A stretch of DNA of 25,291 bases from a virus. The translations under genes were made by a program, and so were the position numbers. Of this stretch, positions 1-6,802 are shown piece after piece (the stretch's first letter is position 1; each line of letters begins with the position of its first letter). The stretch spans positions 1 to 25,291 of the IMG/VR virus record IMGVR_UViG_3300005960_000457; one strand, given 5' to 3'. Under the pieces are notes generated by a model, which saw only the letters and a program-made list of their open reading frames with translations, had not been told where the DNA came from and ran no database searches.

Positions 1-510
1 ATGATGTACGTAATCATCATTATGTTCTACTGTTAAAAACTCTCCGTTATCAATTACTGGGAGATCATCTTTATATATGTATACATTTGATCCACCTTCT
101 GCTGGTAATATAGGCACCATAACACTACAGTTCCTAGCAAAATCTTTATGTGGAGGAAGATTAAACCCTGGTTCATATATCCACATAACAGGAGTATTTC
201 GTACTCCATCTATATGAGTTATATATTCCATTTGTTCAGTTAATCGATCAACCTCTGGATTCTTGTATCTTTCTAATCTTCGAATAACTTTATGATCTTC
301 ACCACTATGAGCATGCTTTCCTGTAGGCAAACAGTCTTTACATATACATCTAAAGTAAGGACTTTTTGCTCGCTCGCCTGTAGGATCTTCAACATGCATC
401 TCAATATAAGGACGTTCTCTATGTTGGATTTCATAATAAAAATCTTCTAGAGCTTGACGGTCATACTCGATATGTTTTAACTCATGTATATAACTGCTTA
501 AATCTTTCAA
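1..510 (-). CDS. 2OG-Fe(II) oxygenase-like protein, 3' end cut by window edge
   Basis: Open frame of 170 codons with no stop before the left edge, so the C-terminus is missing. I place the start at a TTG at 508-510 because GGAGG lies 7 bases upstream; the first in-frame ATG comes much later and has no such site. It overlaps the upstream gene by 29 bases. The stretch EPGFNLPPHKD (about residues 113-123) followed by RNCSVMVPILP resembles the first metal-binding segment (HxD, His121 and Asp123) of phage 2-oxoglutarate/Fe(II) dioxygenases. The distal His and Arg would lie outside the window. A Cys pair (CICKDC, residues 55-60) is present. Family call is by motif only; the substrate is unknown. 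Confidence 0.6.
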   Translation of the reverse strand, partial: MKDLSSYIHELKHIEYDRQALEDFYYEIQHRERPYIEMHVEDPTGERAKSPYFRCICKDCLPTGKHAHSGEDHKVIRRLERYKNPEVDRLTEQMEYITHIDGVRNTPVMWIYEPGFNLPPHKDFARNCSVMVPILPAEGGSNVYIYKDDLPVIDNGEFLTVEHNDDYVHH

Positions 511-1000
511 TATTTATCCTCCAAACAGATTGCATGCATAATTTGTATTCCATATCTTTCACGTGTTCTATAATACTGTTCTTCATTTTTGATTCTATAA
601 GTAGCGCTCTGTGATACCGAGTAATATTAGCATAATTATTATTTTCAATATTAGAAGTTACGACTAAATCCTTTTCAGGTAGTAACTTTATAAACCTATT
701 TATATAACTTTTACCTCTTGGACTCGTTCCTCTGTGCAAAGTTTTATTGTTTCCTTCAGGAAGTGTTGCAGATCTATAGAAAACTCTCCATGCATTATCA
801 CTAACTTCAGGTATTGTGTGATAGCCAGCAATTGAAATTAACTTATTATCCTTTATTATACCACACCAGCCACCACCTTGTACAATAGTTTTTTCAAAGT
901 GCATAGCTTCAGGCGTAGCATTATTGACCCAGTCTAGATCATTACATTTTTTACAAAACTCTTCAACAAGATCGAGATGATCTAGAGTTATGTCAACCAC
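482..1000 (-). CDS. GNAT-like phage protein of unknown substrate
   Basis: A protein of about 172 residues. The frame stays open back to a GTG at 1030, but that start would overlap the upstream gene by 38 bases and add residues unlike a protein start. The GTG at 998-1000 gives VVDITLDHLDLVEEF, which looks like a natural N-terminus; TTG at 1006 is another option. The order of a strand-helix N-terminus, a GIIKDNKLISIAGY segment and a late NNNYANITRYHRAL stretch suggests a GNAT-type N-acyltransferase fold as seen in T4-like marine phages. I cannot identify a clear acetyl-CoA P-loop, so this is a weak fold-level guess. It follows the HExxH protein and precedes the oxygenase-like gene in one minus-strand run. 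Confidence 0.5.
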   Translation of the reverse strand: MVDITLDHLDLVEEFCKKCNDLDWVNNATPEAMHFEKTIVQGGGWCGIIKDNKLISIAGYHTIPEVSDNAWRVFYRSATLPEGNNKTLHRGTSPRGKSYINRFIKLLPEKDLVVTSNIENNNYANITRYHRALLIESKMKNSIIEHVKDMEYKLCMQSVWRINIERFKQLYT

Positions 1001-1538
1001 CTCCAAGTAATTCAATTCCCATAGCTCCACTAAAGTTAGGACAAGAACTCGCCATTAGAGCAAACAAAGGATCGTTCTCGTTCTTTTCATGTATGTGATC
1101 ATTTTCTTTTGTGTATTTATCTTGTATCTCAAAAGCCGGTCCTTCTAAAGCTTGTTTACAATCTACTGTTTCATACGTACCATTTATTTTTTGCATGAAA
1201 TGAACCAGCTCATGCATCAGTACTGATTCACGAAAACCTTCCCAATGCATATGTTCTGTAGGTTTATTTGCTATGAAGATCTCATTAGTATCATCATTGT
1301 AATATCCAGCAATATGACACGGGTCTGGTGGTTCTCCTACAAATAAAACTTTACACATTTGCTTAGATGTGGCAGTATGTACTGTAGGGAGAGGAGAACC
1401 ATCATATTTGTAGTCACTATTCTCTTCTATAAAATCTATCATTTCCAACATTAACTTTTGTTGCTGCGTATCAACACTTCCCATAAGACCAACAAAGGCA
1501 AGTGATATAAAGGTAACAAGTACTAGTAGTCGTATCAT
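993..1538 (-). CDS. Secreted putative zinc metallopeptidase (HELVH)
   Basis: 181 residues. The N-terminus (MIRLLVLVTFISLAFVGLMG) is a signal peptide or signal anchor. HELVHFMQ at about residues 109-116 is an HExxH zincin motif, followed after about 25 residues by E and F/Y-rich sequence that could provide the third ligand (ALEGPAFE). Four Cys residues suggest disulfides in the periplasm. The size and pattern resemble the small phage HExxH proteins annotated DUF6647-like; that name is from memory and not checked. The gene starts with ATGA overlapping the PEPCK stop, so it is translationally coupled to pckA. The substrate is unknown; a role in envelope protein turnover is inference. Confidence 0.6.
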   Translation of the reverse strand: MIRLLVLVTFISLAFVGLMGSVDTQQQKLMLEMIDFIEENSDYKYDGSPLPTVHTATSKQMCKVLFVGEPPDPCHIAGYYNDDTNEIFIANKPTEHMHWEGFRESVLMHELVHFMQKINGTYETVDCKQALEGPAFEIQDKYTKENDHIHEKNENDPLFALMASSCPNFSGAMGIELLGGG

Positions 1539-2731
1539 TCTGACAATAAAGCCTCCAATGTTTTGAGCACGTCTTGACTTGTATCCTTTAAAGGATACTC
1601 AGTTAAGATAGCTTGTTTAATCGTATTACGTGTAAAATCTAAATCAAATCGAGTTCCTGTATCTGGATTCATTCCAGTGTTTACTAAGAACACATTACAT
1701 TCATGTTTCTCTATTTTATCCATTAGTAGATTACTATATTCTTTTACAACTCTCGGCATGAAAGGTGATCCATAACACGGACTAAAAACTTTTTTAATCT
1801 CATTTGAACCAGCTTCGGTACCGGGCATTTGAGATGTATATCCTGTTTCAAAAAATCTTTCTACTGTCTTTCCACTAATTCTACTTATAGCAGGAAATAA
1901 TCCTTCGGCATCCATTGTAAGAAAGAATATGTTGTTAGCGTGTTTAAAGTTACCTCTTTTATGATATGCATTTTCTATACAACTAATAGGATAACTAAGC
2001 CTAGCATTATTTGCATCTGGATTTTCTTCAACCAAAGTATCTCTACGTCTTGCTTCTTCAACTGCATTAAAAATAGTAGGATGAGTTTCTGGAGTAAGTC
2101 CTTCGCTCTTAGCGTAGCAACCGGTTTCGATCATTCGTATTCCCATATTAGTCCACGCAACTTCATCATCACTAATTAGTTTGTATTCAGGATCACTACT
2201 CAGAGTAGTCTTACCTGTTCCACTCAAACCAAACATAAGATTTGTAGTTCTTCTGTAAGTAAAAGCACCACAGTGCATAGGTAGAATATCATACTTAGGT
2301 AGTTCAAAACTTACGATTCCAAAAACGCCCTTCTTAATCTCACCTAAAAAAGTAGTACCTGCGATGAGCATCAGTTTTCTATCTAAGTGAATATAGATCT
2401 TAGGGTCCATATCAATCGAAGTGTTATGATATATTGTCCAATCACCTTCTTGATCTTCAGCAGTTATTTTAAACATGTTCCACACAAATTGTTTGTGACG
2501 GTCATCATTTGTATGAATTGTAAAATTCGTTCCGACAGTTTCAAAGTTTAAGGGTTCTAAATAGTTATCTTGTCTTAATAGTATGTGATAAAAATTTTGA
2601 AAATCTTCTTCGGATCCTACTTTATTAAACTTTGGTCTAGATATATCTAGATCTCTCGTTTGTGTACCGAAAAAATATTTATTTTCTGGACTACGTCCAG
2701 TAGGTGAGGTGGTAATGTTAATGTTAGGCAT
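1535..2731 (-). CDS. pckA: Phosphoenolpyruvate carboxykinase (ATP), short phage form
   Basis: 398 residues. ATP-PEPCK converts oxaloacetate + ATP to PEP + CO2 + ADP in the cytoplasm. Signature elements appear in family order: TSPTGRSP near the N-terminus (Arg13), GEIKKG (Lys133/Lys134), MHCGAF (His153), the P-loop GLSGTGKTTL (168-177), ISDDE (Asp188/Asp189), NARLSYPI (Arg244), FLTMDAEGLFP, and NTGMNPDTG near the C-terminus. These match the E. coli Pck active-site residues R65, K212/K213, H232, S250-T255, D268/D269 and R333 by motif. Bacterial enzymes have about 530-540 residues. Here the N-terminal leader of about 50 residues and roughly 50 C-terminal residues are absent, but every recognisable catalytic motif is intact. 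GGAAG lies upstream of the ATG, immediately after the PsiE-like stop. Confidence 0.92.
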   Translation of the reverse strand: MPNINITTSPTGRSPENKYFFGTQTRDLDISRPKFNKVGSEEDFQNFYHILLRQDNYLEPLNFETVGTNFTIHTNDDRHKQFVWNMFKITAEDQEGDWTIYHNTSIDMDPKIYIHLDRKLMLIAGTTFLGEIKKGVFGIVSFELPKYDILPMHCGAFTYRRTTNLMFGLSGTGKTTLSSDPEYKLISDDEVAWTNMGIRMIETGCYAKSEGLTPETHPTIFNAVEEARRRDTLVEENPDANNARLSYPISCIENAYHKRGNFKHANNIFFLTMDAEGLFPAISRISGKTVERFFETGYTSQMPGTEAGSNEIKKVFSPCYGSPFMPRVVKEYSNLLMDKIEKHECNVFLVNTGMNPDTGTRFDLDFTRNTIKQAILTEYPLKDTSQDVLKTLEALLSE

Positions 2732-3160
2732 TTATTCTTCCAAGTCTTCTCTCAGTTTTTGTTTCTCTAAACTTAACTTATCTTTGAGACTCATAAGATA
2801 AGCAGCGCCAGCAAGGACAGCAATTGCTACAGCTTCAGCAATAAGTGTGAGGGGTTCATTATCTTTACTATGTAAAACTATTAATCTACATAAAGCAGTC
2901 ATGGCAATTATGATTGGTAGTGTAACAGGAATCCTATTGCTGAAATAGAATGCACCAACCATTCCAATTATCTCTGCGTATATGAATAAAAGAAATATAC
3001 CTCCTAGTGTAATCTTCAGAGCAATGATCATATCATAAATGTCCATTCCAGCTGCAACCATCGTAAGAGTACCGATTGTTGCCAGTAAAAGTTTTTCACT
3101 ATACACTGTTGTCCAATGCAATCTTTTATTTAATTTTCCAGGGTCGAGGTCAAACATCAT
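2732..3160 (-). CDS. psiE: PsiE-family membrane protein
   Basis: 142 residues with four predicted membrane segments (about residues 24-44, 47-68, 78-94 and 106-124) and a charged cytoplasmic tail. The pattern YAEIIGMVGAFYFSNRIPVTLPIIIAMTALCRLIVL, here quoted only in part as AEIIGM and MTALCRLIVL, is the conserved core of PsiE, the phosphate-starvation-inducible family. Its biochemical role is not established. First gene of an operon with pckA: a promoter at 3199-3227 lies upstream and the next gene follows with no gap. Two adjacent ATG codons (3158 and 3155) are possible starts. Confidence 0.75.
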   Translation of the reverse strand: MMFDLDPGKLNKRLHWTTVYSEKLLLATIGTLTMVAAGMDIYDMIIALKITLGGIFLLFIYAEIIGMVGAFYFSNRIPVTLPIIIAMTALCRLIVLHSKDNEPLTLIAEAVAIAVLAGAAYLMSLKDKLSLEKQKLREDLEE

Positions 3161-3198
3161 TCATATACCATACTAAATTGTTACTGTTATCTTTATAT

Positions 3199-3227
3199 AT
3201 TATACCACAATATGATCAGTTTGTAAA
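3199..3227 (-). promoter_or_regulatory. Sigma70-type promoter of the psiE-pckA operon
   Basis: Minus strand TTTACA, 17-base spacer, TATAAT, with TG at the extended -10 position (TGGTATAAT). The transcript would start near 3192, leaving about 30 bases of leader before the ATG. It belongs to the recurring promoter family seen across the window. Confidence 0.8.
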
Positions 3228-3236
3228 CACTTTTAT

Positions 3237-3244
3237 TATAAATA
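3237..3244 (+). promoter_or_regulatory. T4-type late promoter
   Basis: Exact TATAAATA on the plus strand, the gp55-dependent late-promoter octamer of T4-like phages. It lies about 90 bases before the only plus-strand genes. The leader holds a small hairpin (GTGGA-aggg-TCCAC near 3251). Confidence 0.65.
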
Positions 3245-3336
3245 TCATTAGTGGAAGGGTCCACTTGAGATTTACCATTTTATCGATTTGAAACATATCA
3301 TCACTTAACAAGGAAGGCGGTTAGAGGAGTTATAAC

Positions 3337-3828
3337 ATGGTAGATCCGATTACGGCGGTCGCCACCGCTACGGCAGCTTTCAACGCGATCAAAAAAGGAT
3401 TCGAGTTTGGAAGAGACGTAGAAAGTATGTCAGCAGATTTAGGCAGATGGATGGGTGCTGTTTCTGACATCAAGAAAGCTGAAGAGTATAATAAAAAACC
3501 ACCATTATTCAAAAAATTATTTGCTTCTGGTTCAGTAGAGGAAGAAGCTATGCAGGTATTTATGGCAAAGAAAAAAGCTGAAGACATGCGTGAACAATTA
3601 AAACAAATCATTTCTTTTACAAGAGGTCCAAGTGCTTGGCAAGAGTTACTAAAAACTGAAGCAGACATTCGGAAAAAAAGACAAAAGATGATATATGATC
3701 AAGAAGAATACAGACGAAAAGTTATAGAAATATGTGCAATAGTTGTCGGATGTTTGGCAGTCTTAGGTTTAATAGGTTTCTTTGCTTGGTTAGTAGGATA
3801 TGATAGAGGGTACTGGGGTGGTTGGTGA
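3337..3828 (+). CDS. Unknown phage protein with C-terminal membrane anchor
   Basis: 163 residues; GGAG lies 8 bases before the ATG. The N-terminus is Ala-rich and the middle (about 60-125) is a charged helical, probably coiled-coil region. A single hydrophobic segment (about 133-154, CAIVVGCLAVLGLIGFFAWLV) precedes a Gly/Trp/Tyr-rich tail. Similar proteins occur in marine T4-like phages but I know of no function. With the next gene it is the only plus-strand unit and sits behind a late promoter, so a virion or lysis-stage role is possible (inference). Confidence 0.75.
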   Translation: MVDPITAVATATAAFNAIKKGFEFGRDVESMSADLGRWMGAVSDIKKAEEYNKKPPLFKKLFASGSVEEEAMQVFMAKKKAEDMREQLKQIISFTRGPSAWQELLKTEADIRKKRQKMIYDQEEYRRKVIEICAIVVGCLAVLGLIGFFAWLVGYDRGYWGGW

Positions 3829-4202
3829 AAATTTTCATTCTAGTCATTACGTTGTTGCTCATTGCTCCGACAGCGCTTACTGCTGAACAGTCACAGCCAG
3901 ACAGCATATTCGGAAACTGTTTTACATGTTTTTTAAAGAAGCCTACTGATTGGACTATTGAGCAGTTAAAGAGATTAGGTAAGCGTGAAGATCCAAAGTA
4001 TATAACGTGTAGAAGATATAAGGTTGTGCCGACTAAATCTGGAGATCAGGTCTGTCTATATAAAGGTGCTAATGATACGTATAGTCTTGTAGTAGAAGGG
4101 TATTGTCCTTCTCAGTATCAGTGTAAGTATGATCCTTATGGAGAGGAACCAAGTATTGATAGTGTTGTAGATTCATTAAATGATTCTTTCAAGAAGAAAT
4201 AA
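3825..4202 (+). CDS. Small secreted Cys-rich protein of unknown function
   Basis: About 125 residues. The start is GTG at 3825, overlapping the previous stop as GTGA, with GGGGTGG upstream; a TTG at 3822 is in frame too. A cleavable signal peptide (KIFILVITLLLIAPTALTA) precedes a mature part with six or more Cys residues (FGNCFTCF, ITCRRY, QVCLY, GYCPSQYQCKY), consistent with periplasmic disulfides. I do not recognise the family. The end overlaps the convergent kinase-like gene by 14 bases. Confidence 0.7.
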   Translation: MKIFILVITLLLIAPTALTAEQSQPDSIFGNCFTCFLKKPTDWTIEQLKRLGKREDPKYITCRRYKVVPTKSGDQVCLYKGANDTYSLVVEGYCPSQYQCKYDPYGEEPSIDSVVDSLNDSFKKK

Positions 4203-4656
4203 GAAGCTGTTCAATTGGAAACGAAAGTGCATTTCGAGCATGCCATATAGCTTCATTTGTTGGCCACCATCTCCAACTGTCAAAGTCAATACACACTATT
4301 CTTCCATCTTCTCTCATCATATAGTTTCCTAAGTTTCGCATGTCTTTACCTATAAACATTGTATTAGGATAAGATGGATTTTCAAGCTTAGACATTTTAT
4401 GTATTAGTGTTGATACTTGACTTATCAACTTAAAGGTTGTATCTCTTCTTGTAGGTGCATCACATTTCAGTAAGTATTGAAATAGATCATCGCCATGTAT
4501 GTATTCCATTTCATATACGTACTCATCATATATACTTATCTTTGGAATGAGAGAATGTTTTAAAGTTGTTATCGTATAGATGTTAGCAATACAGCTTTGC
4601 TCTCTATCTACGTCTTTCTCTCTTATTTTCTTTACATATGTTTTAGGAAGTTTCAT
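4189..4656 (-). CDS. Mini protein-kinase-like fold protein
   Basis: 155 residues. The order of motifs resembles a very reduced kinase/APH fold: KKIREKDVDREQ (possible Lys and Glu of the N-lobe), YEMEYIHGDDLFQYL (hinge), then GKDMRNLGNYM (catalytic Asp and Asn spaced as in HxDxxxxN) and VCIDFDSW (DFD in place of DFG). It lacks a clear glycine-rich loop. Such small kinase-like proteins occur in T4-like marine phages, with no known substrate. The start overlaps the nitroreductase stop (ATGA). The call is by motif pattern and remains tentative. Confidence 0.5.
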   Translation of the reverse strand: MKLPKTYVKKIREKDVDREQSCIANIYTITTLKHSLIPKISIYDEYVYEMEYIHGDDLFQYLLKCDAPTRRDTTFKLISQVSTLIHKMSKLENPSYPNTMFIGKDMRNLGNYMMREDGRIVCIDFDSWRWWPTNEAIWHARNALSFPIEQLLISS

Positions 4657-5369
4657 AGTCTTTTCACATAAACTTCTTTCTTAAAAGAAGGGAACTTCCA
4701 CTTCTCATTATCAGGACCTGTTCTATAATCTCTGTCGGCAATATCTTTATTATAAACTTCCTCGTGTTCTTTTCTATCTTTATCTGGATGAGGATAGCCT
4801 ATTCCTAAGAGACAGTTACACTGGCTGTTTTCTATGTATGGTGCAACTTTGCTCTCATCAAAAGCAGAACACATTCCAGTTCTATATCCTAGTGATGTGG
4901 CAGCCATCATTAGTTGTCCTAATAAGATACCTTGACCCATATGTATAATTCTTGATTTTTCTTTCCATACATTAGGTTTAATTGACTCTTCACCTCTTTC
5001 ATCTACTATTCTATGAATGAGAGTTCTAGACTTACTCTGATCCCAATCATCGCATATTGCTATAAGTAAATTTGCTAATACCTGAGAGTTCTTAACGTTA
5101 TATTCATACTGTGTAACTCCATTACTGTCAGTCAAGTCTGTACCGTCATGAACAGCAAAATGATTAGTTTCATCATAAATCATTCTAACTACTTCTTGAT
5201 TCTCAATCATATAAACTTTATAATGAGTTTCATTTTGTTTTGTAGGAGCGAGTCTAATAATTTCTTCAAACAGATCTATGTGTTCTCTCGGTAGAGTTTT
5301 AGATCTGTCCCAATTTCTTTGTGCTGGATTTGTTGCTGCGACTGCAGACTTTATATCGTCAAGGAGCAT
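4653..5369 (-). CDS. Nitroreductase-family flavoprotein
   Basis: 238 residues. NWDRSKTLPREHIDLFEEI followed by RLAPTKQNETHYKVYMI matches the N-terminal FMN-binding region of the nitroreductase family, where the Arg/Ser/Asn residues contact FMN. GILLGQLMMAATSLGYRTGMC (about residues 147-167) matches the central helix plus the GLG..C segment. These are FMN-dependent NAD(P)H oxidoreductases; the substrate cannot be told from sequence. It overlaps the IscA-like gene by 11 bases and lies in a run with Fe-S and copper proteins, so a redox role is likely. Confidence 0.75.
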   Translation of the reverse strand: MLLDDIKSAVAATNPAQRNWDRSKTLPREHIDLFEEIIRLAPTKQNETHYKVYMIENQEVVRMIYDETNHFAVHDGTDLTDSNGVTQYEYNVKNSQVLANLLIAICDDWDQSKSRTLIHRIVDERGEESIKPNVWKEKSRIIHMGQGILLGQLMMAATSLGYRTGMCSAFDESKVAPYIENSQCNCLLGIGYPHPDKDRKEHEEVYNKDIADRDYRTGPDNEKWKFPSFKKEVYVKRL

Positions 5370-5724
5370 ATCCTATCTTCTCCATATCAAAGTTAACACT
5401 AATGCCGCAACCGCATGAGCTCTTAGCGTTAGGGTTTTTTATTTCGAAGTTACTACCTACAATACTCTTGACATAATCTAGTTCGGTTCCAAATAAAAAC
5501 ATAAGGCTAGTGCCACCTATTACAAATGCGCACTTGCCTTCTGTTGTTTTTATGACTTCATCATCTTTTTGAAGATCCTCAGGAGTCTTGACAAAGTCCC
5601 AATCGTACTCAAAACCAGCGCATCCGCCACCTTTTAGATTTAAGCTAACTCCGTAAACTTCGTTCTCTTCACAGAGTTTATCTATTTGTGCTTCAGCTGC
5701 TGGTGTTAGAGTACATACACTCAT
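5359..5724 (-). CDS. A-type Fe-S carrier (IscA/ErpA/HesB family)
   Basis: 121 residues. The three conserved cysteines are present: Cys35 in GGGCAGF and Cys104/Cys106 in SSCGCG, the ligand set that binds and hands over iron or [Fe-S] clusters. Length is slightly above the usual 107-115. HesB/IscA-like genes are common in T4-like cyanophages. Starts with ATGA overlapping the pseudoazurin stop, so it is coupled to it. With the NifU-like protein upstream it gives the phage both a scaffold-like and a carrier-like Fe-S component. Confidence 0.88.
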   Translation of the reverse strand: MSVCTLTPAAEAQIDKLCEENEVYGVSLNLKGGGCAGFEYDWDFVKTPEDLQKDDEVIKTTEGKCAFVIGGTSLMFLFGTELDYVKSIVGSNFEIKNPNAKSSCGCGISVNFDMEKIGYAP

Positions 5725-6167
5725 AGTTGTTCAAGTATCTCCTTAAACTTCTTTTTACTCTTTCCTCTAATCTTTATTTTCTTAATAGCGTCAAGATTTG
5801 AGTAATCTGCACCAACAACAACTGCGGCAATCATACCCATTGTTGCGTGTGGAGTACATTGATACATATACACACCAGGAGTGTCAAATGTTATTGAAAC
5901 TTCTTTGTTATTTTTTGACTTTTTTGGAAGTTCCCAACCTTCAGGTCCTGCAATAAAATGTACATTGTGTCCTTTAGATGACGGAACCCAAGTGATAGTG
6001 TCTCCTACATTAATACGAACTACATCTTCACTGTATACCATCTTTTCTTTGTCACGCTTGTTTAACATTTCAATCGTAATGTCTTCAGCTTGTGCAGCTG
6101 ACCAAAGAATGGTAGCAAAAAAGCTAAGTACCATAACTAGTAGTATTGGATTTTTCGGTGCTTTCAT
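5721..6167 (-). CDS. Pseudoazurin-like type I copper protein
   Basis: 148 residues with a signal peptide of about 27 residues ending AAQA, so periplasmic. The mature part begins ITIEMLNKRDKEKMVY, as in pseudoazurins, and has all four type I copper ligands: His67 in GHNV and Cys104, His107, Met112 in CTPHATMGM, with C-x2-H-x4-M spacing as in pseudoazurin. Pseudoazurin carries electrons from cytochromes to periplasmic reductases such as nitrite reductase, N2O reductase or cytochrome c peroxidase. GGAG lies upstream of the ATG and the start overlaps the preceding small gene (ATGA). Phage plastocyanin is known from cyanophages; a pseudoazurin is much less expected. Confidence 0.9.
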   Translation of the reverse strand: MKAPKNPILLVMVLSFFATILWSAAQAEDITIEMLNKRDKEKMVYSEDVVRINVGDTITWVPSSKGHNVHFIAGPEGWELPKKSKNNKEVSITFDTPGVYMYQCTPHATMGMIAAVVVGADYSNLDAIKKIKIRGKSKKKFKEILEQL

Positions 6168-6382
6168 ATTTTTTCTCCATTAAAATAAGTATTAATCATT
6201 TCTAGTCTATCATGTGCCATGGCCATCTTATCAAGTTCAGCCATAACTGCTTCTACAATATCTGAATGTTCGCCTATGCCGGCTGGCATAGTTTGATATA
6301 CTGCAATATTTGCTTTGTGTACTTCTAGCTCGCCTTCAGCTTGTTTCTTTGCGGCTAGAATAATCTGTTCGCCTGGTTTCAT
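6164..6382 (-). CDS. Small helical phage protein, unknown
   Basis: 72 residues, all-helical and charged, no membrane segment. AGGAG lies 10 bases before the ATG, inside the overlapping upstream mini-ORF. It is coupled on both sides (ATGA overlaps). I do not recognise it; its position in the pseudoazurin/Fe-S run is the only clue. Confidence 0.6.
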   Translation of the reverse strand: MKPGEQIILAAKKQAEGELEVHKANIAVYQTMPAGIGEHSDIVEAVMAELDKMAMAHDRLEMINTYFNGEKI

Positions 6383-6450
6383 TTAACTATTTCTCCTATT
6401 ATTGATATAGTGATTTCGATCATCCAGATGGCTGTAATTAACTCAATCAT
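6379..6450 (-). CDS. Candidate 23-residue membrane peptide
   Basis: A 23-codon frame (MIELITAIWMIEITISIIGE then IVK) that fills the gap between the NifU-like gene and the 72-residue gene. It overlaps the first by 8 bases and the second by ATGA. The peptide is hydrophobic throughout and could be one membrane helix. Its own ribosome site is weak, so it may be translated only by coupling. Too short for certainty. Confidence 0.35.
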   Translation of the reverse strand: MIELITAIWMIEITISIIGEIVK

Positions 6451-6751
6451 ATTGAGCGTTCCATCTACCGTCATCCGTGTAGTACGGATTATTAAAGTTT
6501 GGGTCGTCTACGCCTTCAACACCAGTAACTTCGTCTACATAGTGTTTAAGCATATTTTCTACACCTAGTTTTAGTGTAATAGAGCTAGCTGCACAACCAC
6601 TGCAACTACCCGATAATTGTACAAGAACACTACCCGTTTCCATATCAAAATCCTCAAGGCGAATGAATCCGCCGTGACTCGCCACAGCAGGCTGTACAGA
6701 GGTTTCGATAATTTCTCTAATATGTTCTAGTATTTCTTCTTTGCTTCTCAT
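6443..6751 (-). CDS. NifU C-terminal domain Fe-S scaffold protein
   Basis: 102 residues starting at the ATG at 6751. The frame continues upstream to 6823 but that part runs through a strong hairpin and past a late promoter, so it is probably not translated. The domain has the NifU/NfuA CxxC cluster site (Cys50 and Cys53 in GSCSGCAASS) after the typical PAVASHGG segment. NifU-like C-terminal domains assemble or carry [4Fe-4S] clusters. First gene of the coupled run leading to pseudoazurin, IscA-like protein and nitroreductase. A tail ending in WNAQYD follows the domain. Confidence 0.85.
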   Translation of the reverse strand: MRSKEEILEHIREIIETSVQPAVASHGGFIRLEDFDMETGSVLVQLSGSCSGCAASSITLKLGVENMLKHYVDEVTGVEGVDDPNFNNPYYTDDGRWNAQYD

Positions 6752-6756
6752 ATTTC

Positions 6757-6764
6757 TATTTATA
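6757..6764 (-). promoter_or_regulatory. T4-type late promoter of the NifU-pseudoazurin run
   Basis: Exact TATAAATA on the minus strand, followed after only 5 bases (GAAAT) by the NifU ATG. T4 late transcripts start about 6 bases after the octamer, so the mRNA would begin at or beside the start codon. Confidence 0.5.
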
Positions 6765-6780
6765 CTGGAATACGTAAGAT

Positions 6781-6802
6781 GGGAGGCTAACCGTGGCCTC
6801 CC
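6781..6802. other. Strong 7-bp GC hairpin
   Basis: GGGAGGC, an 8-base loop, then GCCTCCC. It stands between the GC-rich RNA region and the NifU gene. There is no U-tract on either strand, so it is not a standard terminator; it may be an RNA boundary or processing element. Confidence 0.5.

Noticed and set aside
3330-3668. Minus-strand 112-codon ORF opposite the plus-strand gene at 3337
   Set aside because: It is the antisense shadow of a gene with a good ribosome site, membrane segment and late promoter.
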